Origin: Mesorhizobium sophorae | GTDB lineage: Bacteria > Pseudomonadota > Alphaproteobacteria > Rhizobiales > Rhizobiaceae | Assembly (NCBI RefSeq): GCF_002270415.1 | Contig: NZ_NNRI01000007.1 | Location: 1,116,001-1,180,000, forward strand | Length of the DNA stretch: 64,000 bases | Reading direction: 5' to 3' | Position numbers and translations under genes: made by a program | Shown here: piece after piece, positions 57,224 through 64,000 of the stretch | Layout: every line of letters begins with the position of its first letter | Position numbering within the stretch: position 1 is the stretch's first letter | Notes under the pieces: generated by a model | Told to the model about the DNA's origin: nothing | What the model saw: only the letters and a program-made list of their open reading frames with translations | Databases searched by the model: none

Positions 57224-58237
57224 ATGCCAAGACGGACCATGATCGAGGCGATCCGCGACGCCATGGATGTGTCGATGGGACGCGACGACAAAGTCGTCGT
57301 GTTCGGCGAGGATGTCGGCTTCTTCGGCGGCGTCTTCCGCTGCACGCAGGGTCTGCAGGCCAAGTACGGCAAGAGCCGCTGCTTCGATGCGCCCATCAAC
57401 GAATCGGGCATTGTCGGCTCGGCCATCGGCATGGCCGCCTACGGGCTGAAGCCGTGCGTGGAAATTCAGTTTGCCGACTACATGTATCCGGCCTACGACC
57501 AGCTGACCCAGGAAGCGGCGCGGCTACGCTACCGCTCGAACGGCGATTTCACCTGCCCGATCGTGGTGCGCATGCCGACCGGCGGCGGCATCTTCGGCGG
57601 CCAGACGCACAGCCAGAGCCCGGAAGCGCTGTTCACCCATGTGTCGGGGCTGAAGACAGTGGTGCCATCCAACCCGCATGACGCCAAGGGGCTGCTGATA
57701 GCGGCGATCGAGGATCCCGATCCGGTGATCTTCCTCGAGCCGAAGCGGCTCTACAACGGGCCGTTCGACGGCCATCATGACCGGCCGGTGACGCCCTGGT
57801 CGAAGCATGAACTGGGTGAGGTCGCCGACGGCCACTACACCGTGCCGCTCGGCAAGGCGGCGATCCGCCGGCCGGGCTCGGCGGTCACGGTGCTTGCTTA
57901 CGGCACCATGGTCTATGTCGCGCAGGCAGCCGTCGCGGAGACCGGTATCGATGCCGAGATCATCGATCTCCGCACACTTTTGCCGCTCGACCTCGACGCA
58001 ATCGTCGCTTCGGTCAAGAAGACCGGGCGCTGCGTCATCGTGCATGAGGCGACGCTGACCTCCGGATTCGGCGCCGAGCTGTCGGCGCTGGTGCAGGAAA
58101 ACTGCTTCTACCATCTGGAGGCGCCGGTGGCGCGGGTCGCCGGCTGGGACACGCCCTACCCGCATGCCCAGGAGTGGGACTATTTCCCCGGTCCGGCGCG
58201 CGTCGGCCGGGCGCTGCTGGAAACCATGGGAGCTTAA
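57224..58237 (+). CDS. bkdB: Branched-chain 2-oxoacid dehydrogenase E1 beta subunit
   Basis: The 337-residue partner of E1 alpha. Family motifs are VVVFGEDVGFFGGVFRCT, DAPINESGIVGSAIGMAAYG, EIQFADYMYPAYDQL and MPTGGGIFGGQTHSQSPE, the last two typical of the BCKDH type rather than PDH. It follows bkdA by 2 bases. The C-terminal HEATLTSGFGAEL is the transketolase-C domain. Confidence 0.9.
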   Translation: MPRRTMIEAIRDAMDVSMGRDDKVVVFGEDVGFFGGVFRCTQGLQAKYGKSRCFDAPINESGIVGSAIGMAAYGLKPCVEIQFADYMYPAYDQLTQEAARLRYRSNGDFTCPIVVRMPTGGGIFGGQTHSQSPEALFTHVSGLKTVVPSNPHDAKGLLIAAIEDPDPVIFLEPKRLYNGPFDGHHDRPVTPWSKHELGEVADGHYTVPLGKAAIRRPGSAVTVLAYGTMVYVAQAAVAETGIDAEIIDLRTLLPLDLDAIVASVKKTGRCVIVHEATLTSGFGAELSALVQENCFYHLEAPVARVAGWDTPYPHAQEWDYFPGPARVGRALLETMGA

Positions 58238-58238
58238 G

Positions 58239-59561
58239 ATGGGCGAACACATCATCAAGTTGCCCGATGTCGGCGAAGGCGTCGCCGAGGCAGAGCTCGT
58301 CGAATGGCACGTCAAGATCGGCGATATCGTGCGCGAGGACACCGTGCTTGCCGCGGTGATGACCGACAAGGCGACGGTCGAGATTCCGTCGCCGGTCGAT
58401 GGCGAAATCCTTTGGCTGGGCGCCGAGATCGGCGACACGGTGGCGATCGGCTCGCCGATCGTGCGGTTGAAGGTGGCGGGCGAGGGCAATGTGAAGCCGC
58501 AGGGCGGTGCGGTTGAAGTGGTGGCTGCTGAGCCACCGGCGAAGCTGCCGACCCCGAAGCCCGAGACTTCCGCGCCAGCCGCGAAGGCGCCGCCAAAGTC
58601 AGGCGGGACAGACGTGAAACCTGCACCCGCCGTCTCGAAAAGCCCGCGGCAGCCGTCCGTCTCCGGCGCGCCGCGTCCCGAGGGCGAAAGGCCGCTGGCC
58701 TCGCCGGCGGTCCGCCTGCGGGCAAAGGAGGCCGGCATCGATCTCAGGCAAGTTGCCGGGAGCGGTCCGGCCGGCCGCATCGGCCACGAGGACATCGAAG
58801 CTTTCCTGGCGCGCGGACCCCAAGTTGCGAAAACATCAGGCCTCGCCCGCAACGACGCGGTCGAGGACATCAAGGTGGTGGGGCTGCGGCGTAAGATCGC
58901 CGAGAAGATGACGCTGTCCAAATCGCGCATCCCGCACATCACCTATGTCGAGGAGATCGATGTCACCGCGCTGGAAGAATTGCGCTCGGCGCTGAACAAG
59001 GAAAAGCGCGTGGCCAAGGGGGAGCGGCCGAAGCTGACGCTGCTGCCGTTCCTGATGCGGGCGATGGTCAAGGCGATAGCAGACCAGCCGAATCTCAATT
59101 CGCTGTTCGACGACGAGGCCGGCACCATCCACCAGCATGGTGGCATCCATATCGGCATTGCCGCGCAGACGCCGTCGGGGCTGGTGGTGCCGGTGGTCAA
59201 GCATGCCGAGGCGCGCGACATCTGGGAGTGCGGCGCCGAGGTGATCAGGCTTGCCGAGGCGGCCAAGTCCGGCACCGCGACACGCGACGAGCTGTCCGGC
59301 TCGACCATCACCATCACCTCGCTCGGTGCCATGGGCGGCGTGGCGACGACGCCTGTCATCAACCATCCGGAAGTGGCGATCATCGGTGTCAACAAGATGA
59401 TGGTGCGGCCGGTGTGGGACGGCACCCAGTTCATGCCGCGCAAGATGATGAACCTGTCCTCCAGCTTCGATCATCGGGTGATCGACGGTTGGGACGCCGC
59501 CGTCTTCATCCAGCGCATCAAGACGCTGCTGGAAACGCCGGCGCTGATTTTTGTGGATTGA
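58239..59561 (+). CDS. Branched-chain 2-oxoacid dehydrogenase E2 (dihydrolipoyl acyltransferase)
   Basis: Core acyltransferase of the complex. The 440-residue protein has one N-terminal lipoyl domain with Lys44 in VMTDKATVEIPSP, a Pro/Ala-rich linker, a peripheral-subunit-binding domain (ASPAVRLRAKEAGIDLRQVA near residue 150) and a catalytic domain whose end has SSSFDHRVIDGWD with His412 and Asp416. It begins 1 base after the E1 beta stop. The E3 gene follows after a repeat element. Confidence 0.92.
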   Translation: MGEHIIKLPDVGEGVAEAELVEWHVKIGDIVREDTVLAAVMTDKATVEIPSPVDGEILWLGAEIGDTVAIGSPIVRLKVAGEGNVKPQGGAVEVVAAEPPAKLPTPKPETSAPAAKAPPKSGGTDVKPAPAVSKSPRQPSVSGAPRPEGERPLASPAVRLRAKEAGIDLRQVAGSGPAGRIGHEDIEAFLARGPQVAKTSGLARNDAVEDIKVVGLRRKIAEKMTLSKSRIPHITYVEEIDVTALEELRSALNKEKRVAKGERPKLTLLPFLMRAMVKAIADQPNLNSLFDDEAGTIHQHGGIHIGIAAQTPSGLVVPVVKHAEARDIWECGAEVIRLAEAAKSGTATRDELSGSTITITSLGAMGGVATTPVINHPEVAIIGVNKMMVRPVWDGTQFMPRKMMNLSSSFDHRVIDGWDAAVFIQRIKTLLETPALIFVD

Positions 59562-59576
59562 AGGAACGATCGAGAT

Positions 59577-59641
59577 GCCGGCGGGACAGCGCCCCCCTTC
59601 TGCCTTGCCAGGCATCTCCCCCACAAGGGGGGAGATCGGAC
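59577..59641. repeat. Intergenic palindromic repeat, family A2, single arm within the bkd operon
   Basis: GCGGGACAGCGCCCCCCTTC...CTCCCCCACAAGGGGGGAGA is one arm of the family-A2 element. It lies in the 146-base gap between the E2 and E3 genes of the operon. Confidence 0.78.
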
Positions 59642-59707
59642 GTGGCGCGAAGGATCTCGACGGAGTGTTCTTTCCGATCCAGCGCGACAACGAGTTAGGA
59701 TGCCACG

Positions 59708-61099
59708 ATGAAAGAAATCTCCTGCAAGCTGCTCGTCATCGGCGCCGGCCCCGGCGGCTATGTCTGCGCCATCCGTGCCGGCCAGCTCGGCGTCGATACG
59801 GTGATCGTCGAGGCTGGCAAGCCGGGCGGTACTTGCCTCAATGTCGGCTGCATCCCCTCCAAGGCGCTGATCCATGCGGCGGAGGAGTTCGAGAAGGTGT
59901 CCCACATGGTGGGCGGCAACAGCCCGCTCGGCATCTCTGTCACCGCTCCCGTGCTCGATCTTGCGAGGACCGTCGCCTGGAAGGACGGCATCGTCAGCCG
60001 GCTCAACAGTGGCGTCGCCGGCCTGCTCAAGAAGGCCGGGGTGAAGACCGTGCAGGGCTGGGCGACGTTTCGTGACGGCAAGACCGTGGCGGTCGAGACC
60101 GAGACCGGCGTGCAGGTGATCCGCGCCGAGACGATCGTCACTGCCACCGGCTCAGCGCCGGTCGAGCTGCCGTTCCTGCCGTTCGGCGACACGGTGATTT
60201 CCTCGACCGAGGCGCTGGCCTTGAGCGAAGTCCCGAAGAAGCTCGCCGTCGTAGGTGGTGGCTACATCGGGCTCGAACTCGGCACTGCCTTCGCCAAGAT
60301 GGGCGCTGAGGTGACCGTGGTCGAGGCCTTGCCGCGTGTGCTGGCGCAGTATGATGCCGAGCTGACGCGGCCGGTGGTCAAGCGGCTCGCCGCGCTCGGC
60401 ATCGAGGTGATGACAGGCGCCAAGGCCAAGGGGACCAAGGGCGGCGCGCTGCTGGTCGAGACATCGGACGGCAAGAATGCCAAGGTCGCCGCCGACAAGA
60501 TCCTGGTGACGGTCGGCCGCAAACCGGTGACCGAAGGCTGGGGGCTCGACCAGATCGACCTCGACATGGCGGGAAAGTTCATCCGCATCGACGACCAGTG
60601 CCGCACCTCGATGCGCGGCATCTTCGCCATCGGCGACATCACCGGCGAGCCGATGCTGGCGCACCGGGCGATGGCACAAGGCGAGATGGTCGCCGAGATC
60701 GTTGCCGGCCACAAGCGCAGCTGGGACAAGCGCTCAATTCCGGCCGTCTGCTTCACCGATCCCGAGCTGGTGACGGCTGGCCTGTCGCCGGAGGAGGCCA
60801 AGGCCCATGGTGGCGAGATCAAGATCGGCATGTTCCCGTTTGCCGCCAACGGCCGGGCGATGACGAAGCTCGGCGAAGACGGTTTCGTCCGTGTCGTCGC
60901 CCGCGCCGACAATCACCTGGTGCTCGGCATCCAGGCGGTCGGCCAGGGCGCGTCGGAACTGTCGGCGGCCTTCGGGCTGGCGCTGGAAATGGGTGCGCGG
61001 CTGGAGGATATCGCCGGCACCATCCATGCCCATCCGACGCAAGGCGAAGGGTTCCAGGAAGCGGCGCTCAAGGCGCTGGGGCACGCGCTGCATATTTGA
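59708..61099 (+). CDS. lpdA: Dihydrolipoyl dehydrogenase (E3)
   Basis: Reoxidises the lipoyl group with FAD and NAD+. The 463-residue protein has the FAD motif [15 protein letters not shown], the redox site [13 protein letters not shown] (Cys43, Cys48), the NAD motif [12 protein letters not shown] and the C-terminal HAHPTQGEG with the catalytic His. It is the last gene of the bkd operon, 146 bases after E2. A hairpin lies just behind its stop. Confidence 0.95.
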   Translation: MKEISCKLLVIGAGPGGYVCAIRAGQLGVDTVIVEAGKPGGTCLNVGCIPSKALIHAAEEFEKVSHMVGGNSPLGISVTAPVLDLARTVAWKDGIVSRLNSGVAGLLKKAGVKTVQGWATFRDGKTVAVETETGVQVIRAETIVTATGSAPVELPFLPFGDTVISSTEALALSEVPKKLAVVGGGYIGLELGTAFAKMGAEVTVVEALPRVLAQYDAELTRPVVKRLAALGIEVMTGAKAKGTKGGALLVETSDGKNAKVAADKILVTVGRKPVTEGWGLDQIDLDMAGKFIRIDDQCRTSMRGIFAIGDITGEPMLAHRAMAQGEMVAEIVAGHKRSWDKRSIPAVCFTDPELVTAGLSPEEAKAHGGEIKIGMFPFAANGRAMTKLGEDGFVRVVARADNHLVLGIQAVGQGASELSAAFGLALEMGARLEDIAGTIHAHPTQGEGFQEAALKALGHALHI

Positions 61100-61109
61100 T
61101 GCGGCGGCT

Positions 61110-61140
61110 TTCCTCTCCCCCGGTCGACGGAGGAGAGGAA
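61110..61140. repeat. Inverted repeat after lpdA
   Basis: TTCCTCTCC at 61110-61118 and GGAGAGGAA at 61132-61140 form a 9-base stem with a GC-rich loop, 10 bases after the stop. It lacks a T-run but may slow or end transcription. Confidence 0.45.
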
Positions 61141-61218
61141 CGGCAGGAACCTCCAGGCTCCCTTCCTCTTCAGCCGACTCCCATCCTGCTCCACAGTGGG
61201 AGAAGTAAGGGCAGCTCC

Positions 61219-62322
61219 TCAGCTCGCCAGCCGGCTCACCATCTCATGTTGCGCATAGGCGCTGCCAAAACGGTTGGCGAGGAAGGCGTCGAGCGCGATG
61301 TCTTCCTGCTTGACGAAACCGGTTGCGGGCAAAGTCCCGTCGGCCAGCATGTCGAGCACGGCGCAGATGCCGGAGGCGGTGGTGATCTGGATGGCGCTGC
61401 GCACGACGTCGCCGACGCGCTTGGAATAGATCTTGTTGGCGTAGGTCTCCTGCAGCAGGCGGCCGTTCTTGCGGCCCGAGACGGTGACGAAAACGATGAC
61501 GACATCCTGCAGCGTCGCCGGCAAGGAGCTCTCAAATATGTCCTTCAGCACGTCGCGGCGGTGGCGCAGGCCAAGGTCGTTGAGCAGCGCCTTCATGATC
61601 GCGGCATGGCCGGGATAGCGGATGGTGCGGTAGTTCAGCGTGCGCACCTTGCCCTTCAGCGTTTCGGCCAGCGTGCCCAGCCCGCCGGAGGTGTTGAACG
61701 CCTCGTAGGTGACACCGTCGAGCGAGAACTCCTCGCGCTCCTCCAGCGGCGGCACTTCGATCAGCTCCCCCTCGACGATCGCCTCGCAAGGTTCGCAATA
61801 TTCGTTGATGACGCCGTCGGTGCTCCAGGTCAGATTGTAGTTCAAGGCATTCGACGGGTATTGCGGCAGCGCGCCGACGCGCATGCGCACGCTTTCCAGC
61901 GAATCGAAGCGGCTGGCGAGATCGTTGGCGACGATCGAGATGAAGCCCGGCGCCAGTCCGCATTGTGGGATGAAGGCGCTCTTGCCCGAAAGCGCCAGCT
62001 GCTTGACCCGCCTGGTGCTGACGACGTCCTCGGTGAGGTCGAGATAGTGCACGCCGGCGTTTGCCGCTGCCTCGGCGATGCGCGTGGTCAGGTGGAAGGG
62101 GGCGGCGCTGAGCACCGCGAACTTGCCGGCCAAGGCCGCCTCGAGCGCGCCCGATGCCTCGATGTCGAGTTCCAGCGTGGCAACCGTGCCCGGCAGTTCG
62201 GCCGCAGCGAGTTGGGCCGCCGAGCGGTCGACGAGGGTGACGTGGTAGTCACCGGTGGCGGCGAGCATTTCGGCAATGGTCGAGCCGATCTTGCCGGCGC
62301 CGACAACAACAATTTTCTTCAT
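61219..62322 (-). CDS. Saccharopine dehydrogenase-family protein
   Basis: A 367-residue NAD(P)-dependent enzyme. The Rossmann motif VVVGAGKIGSTIAEML is at residues 4-19, followed by YLDLTEDV, the PQCGLAPGF motif and a Saccharop_dh_C part. Rhizobial members are linked to lysine catabolism (saccharopine to glutamate and aminoadipate semialdehyde). The ATG at 62322 has GAGGGA upstream; the frame to 62649 overlaps the divergent regulator and was rejected. It is divergent from an Lrp/AsnC regulator, the usual arrangement for amino acid catabolic genes. Confidence 0.82.
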   Translation of the reverse strand: MKKIVVVGAGKIGSTIAEMLAATGDYHVTLVDRSAAQLAAAELPGTVATLELDIEASGALEAALAGKFAVLSAAPFHLTTRIAEAAANAGVHYLDLTEDVVSTRRVKQLALSGKSAFIPQCGLAPGFISIVANDLASRFDSLESVRMRVGALPQYPSNALNYNLTWSTDGVINEYCEPCEAIVEGELIEVPPLEEREEFSLDGVTYEAFNTSGGLGTLAETLKGKVRTLNYRTIRYPGHAAIMKALLNDLGLRHRRDVLKDIFESSLPATLQDVVIVFVTVSGRKNGRLLQETYANKIYSKRVGDVVRSAIQITTASGICAVLDMLADGTLPATGFVKQEDIALDAFLANRFGSAYAQHEMVSRLAS

Positions 62323-62365
62323 GAAACGTCCCTCACCCAAAAGCTGAACTTGAGCGCATTGTTTT

Positions 62366-62415
62366 GCGCATGTCGTTTGTCCCAAAACCGCTGCGCACTC
62401 TTGGGAAACATGCAT
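62366..62415. repeat. Palindromic repeat, family C
   Basis: GCGCATGTCGTTTGTCCCAA and the inverted TTGGGAAACATGCAT flank AACCGCTGCGCAC, like the element at 38109-38156. It lies in the divergent promoter region of the saccharopine dehydrogenase and Lrp genes. Confidence 0.72.
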
Positions 62416-62503
62416 CAGGATCGCAGCTTGCCCGTCGAAAGGAAGCGTGGAATTGTTCGAAACGAAACTCTGATTGTACATTATGCCGAAGGGAATCGTC
62501 GAA

Positions 62504-62932
62504 ATGCTCAGTGAAGCCGAACAGGCCCTGCTCTCCCTGCTGCGCGACAATGCGCGCGCTTCGACCGCCGAACTCGCCCGCAAGCTCGGCGTCTCGCGCA
62601 CGACGGTGCAGAGCCGGATCGAACGGCTGGAGCAGCGCGGCATCATCACCGGCTACGGCGTCCGGCTGGCGCCGGACTACGAGCAGGGGCTGGTGCGGGC
62701 GCATGTGCTGCTCACCGTGACGCCCAAGCTCGCCGACAAGGTGGTGCGCGGCCTGCAGGCGCTGGCGCCGGTCAGGACGCTGCATTCGGTCAGTGGCAAT
62801 TTCGACATGATCGTCATCGTCGATGCGCCATCGATCCGGGACCTCGATATGCTGCTCGACCAGATCGGCGCCATGGACGGGGTTGAACGCACCTTGTCGT
62901 CGATCATCCTGTCGACGCGCATCGACCGCTGA
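62504..62932 (+). CDS. Lrp/AsnC-family transcriptional regulator
   Basis: A 142-residue regulator: helix-turn-helix at residues 7-50 (LLSLLRDNARASTAELARKL and VSRTTVQSRIERLEQRGIIT) and a RAM ligand-binding domain with VSGNFDMIVIVDAPSIRDLD. The ATG at 62504 has AAGGGAA 9 bases upstream; ATG 62483 or TTG 62474 are alternatives. It is divergent from the saccharopine-dehydrogenase-like gene and probably controls it in response to lysine or a related amino acid. Confidence 0.87.
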   Translation: MLSEAEQALLSLLRDNARASTAELARKLGVSRTTVQSRIERLEQRGIITGYGVRLAPDYEQGLVRAHVLLTVTPKLADKVVRGLQALAPVRTLHSVSGNFDMIVIVDAPSIRDLDMLLDQIGAMDGVERTLSSIILSTRIDR

Positions 62933-63108
62933 GCTGACTCGGTGGAGCCAGGCCTTTCAGGACCCAAGCCGGATCGCCGGCTAACCAAATGCCAGCGGAA
63001 AGCTTATCACCACGGCGAGGCCCGGCCGGCAATAGTCAAGGGCGATCGACGCGCCGTGCATGGCGCGCTCGGCGGAGGACCGAGCCGCTCCCGGCCCGGT
63101 CCCTGCCT

Positions 63109-63363
63109 CTATTTGGCCGGCTGGATGCTTGATGCCGCCAGCTTGCCGGCTTTGGTCGAATAGGTCACGACCACCTTCTCGCCAACCTTCAGCGTCTCGG
63201 CTTCGATGCCCTCCGGCAAGACGAAGGTCTTGCCGTCGGCGAGCGTGATCGAATCGCCCTTCTTGTCGATGCTGGCGATGGTGCCGGTGGCCGCCTTGGC
63301 GAAGGCACCGGTTGACGATACGACGGCGAGTATCATTGCGGCTGCGATAGCTGACTTCTTCAT
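63109..63363 (-). CDS. DUF1344 small exported protein
   Basis: An 84-residue protein with a signal peptide (residues 1-23, ending AFAKA) and a short beta-rich mature part ATGTIASIDKKGDSITLADG followed by TFVLPEGI and GEKVVVTYS, the DUF1344 pattern. The role of this rhizobial family is unknown. AGAGAAC lies before the ATG. It stands alone between the Lrp gene and the permease fragment. Confidence 0.78.
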   Translation of the reverse strand: MKKSAIAAAMILAVVSSTGAFAKAATGTIASIDKKGDSITLADGKTFVLPEGIEAETLKVGEKVVVTYSTKAGKLAASSIQPAK

Positions 63364-63545
63364 GTTCTCTTTCCCGTTTTGGCCTGGTTGTGGAGCCGGC
63401 GGCTATTGGCCTCGGAGCGGCTTCGATATCCGGTCCGCTTGGCTGCCGGATCTGTCTCTCTTCAAGGAGACGGACCGAGCCTATGCCTTGGAGTTGTCGG
63501 CTGGATGGCCACAAGTTTACAAATAGGTAAAATCAAACTTCGGCT

Positions 63546-64000
63546 TCACAAGTCGCGCAGCTGTTCTGCCGTCTGCCCAGTCGATGGCCTGGCGGACAAA
63601 ACGGCGGCAATTACCGAAGCGGCGACCAGGCCGGACACGACTGCCAGATAGAGCCAGGGGATCGACAACGCTTCGGGCGGTGGATCGAATACGCCAGTCA
63701 AGAGCTTGACCAGCATCCATGCCGTCAGCAAGCCAGAGATTAGCCCGAACGTCATGCCGCCGACCAGGATCAGCAGACCTTCGCTCCAGAGGAAGGCCGC
63801 GAGCTGGCGCGGTTTGGCGCCAATTGCGGCAAGGATGGCGAAAGGCCGGCGACGCTCGTAGAACCCCAGTGCCAGCATCAGCCCGGCGGCAGCGGCGGCC
63901 ATCACGACCGCAAAGCCCAGTTCGATTGTCGTCAAACCGCCAAGATCGACCGCGGTCAGGCTCGAGCCGATGAGATGTGCCGCCTGGCCGATATCGGCCA
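63546..64000 (-). CDS. FtsX-like ABC transporter permease, C-terminal part (runs off the window)
   Basis: The frame runs from the stop at 63546 to the right edge of the window without interruption, so only about the last 150 residues are seen. They hold three hydrophobic segments with the loop LGFYERRRPFAILAAIGAKP, the FtsX/MacB permease pattern (xRRxExAxLRAxG-like). An apparent start at 63935 is internal, since the upstream ADIGQAAHLIGSSLTAVDLG continues the family. Partner ATPase is not in view. Confidence 0.78.
   Translation of the reverse strand, partial: ADIGQAAHLIGSSLTAVDLGGLTTIELGFAVVMAAAAAGLMLALGFYERRRPFAILAAIGAKPRQLAAFLWSEGLLILVGGMTFGLISGLLTAWMLVKLLTGVFDPPPEALSIPWLYLAVVSGLVAASVIAAVLSARPSTGQTAEQLRDL

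Overview
The window is a GC-rich, gene-dense chromosomal segment of an alphaproteobacterium of the Rhizobiales, most like Mesorhizobium (inferred from protein style, intergenic repeat families and gene order; no database was searched). It holds what looks like the chromosomal replication origin, between ppsR and hemE at about 42.8-43.2 kb, with the parAB/parS segregation locus about 7-11 kb to its right. No rRNA, tRNA, CRISPR array, transposase or prophage gene was recognised.

Left part (1-15.6 kb): the 3' end of an MprF-like aminoacyl-phosphatidylglycerol synthase; an ABC-2 exporter pair; a quinol-type cytochrome bd oxidase (cydAB, CIO-like short form) that carries Asn where the N-terminal haem-ligand His is expected; a large LuxR-type ATPase regulator divergent from a DUF4242 protein; an exported single-cysteine MsrA; an exported AMKPA-repeat protein; a DUF1223 protein; an orphan TadG-like protein; lepA; and a small membrane protein.

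Accessory catabolic part (15.9-29.6 kb): an orphan Tat-exported oligopeptide-type binding protein, an alpha/beta hydrolase overlapping an isochorismatase-family hydrolase, a DddP-like M24 protein and a GlxA/GbdR-type regulator, all on the minus strand; a reverse-transsulfuration pair (cystathionine beta-synthase plus gamma-lyase/synthase); a second isochorismatase-fold protein that has lost its catalytic Cys; an HxlR regulator divergent from a DJ-1/PfpI amidotransferase; and an FAD oxidoreductase next to an Rrf2 regulator.

Middle part (30-42.8 kb): small exported or membrane proteins, an RlpA-like protein, intracellular PHB depolymerase, a BTLCP cysteine peptidase with a CtrA-like site upstream, a tim44-like/mltA/smr/xre operon, fxsA, secB, and the leftward run maf-aroE-coaE-dnaQ plus ppsR.

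Origin and right part (42.8-64 kb): oriC candidate, hemE-hemJ, rho, a DUF255 protein on the opposite strand, mnmE-(four parS-like sites)-mnmG-rsmG-parA-parB, holA, a complete branched-chain 2-oxoacid dehydrogenase operon (E1a-E1b-E2-E3), a saccharopine-dehydrogenase-like gene divergent from an Lrp/AsnC regulator, a DUF1344 protein, and the 3' end of an FtsX-like permease. Near the origin most genes point away from it on both sides, as expected for leading-strand bias. Many intergenic gaps hold palindromic repeat elements of at least four families, described individually below.
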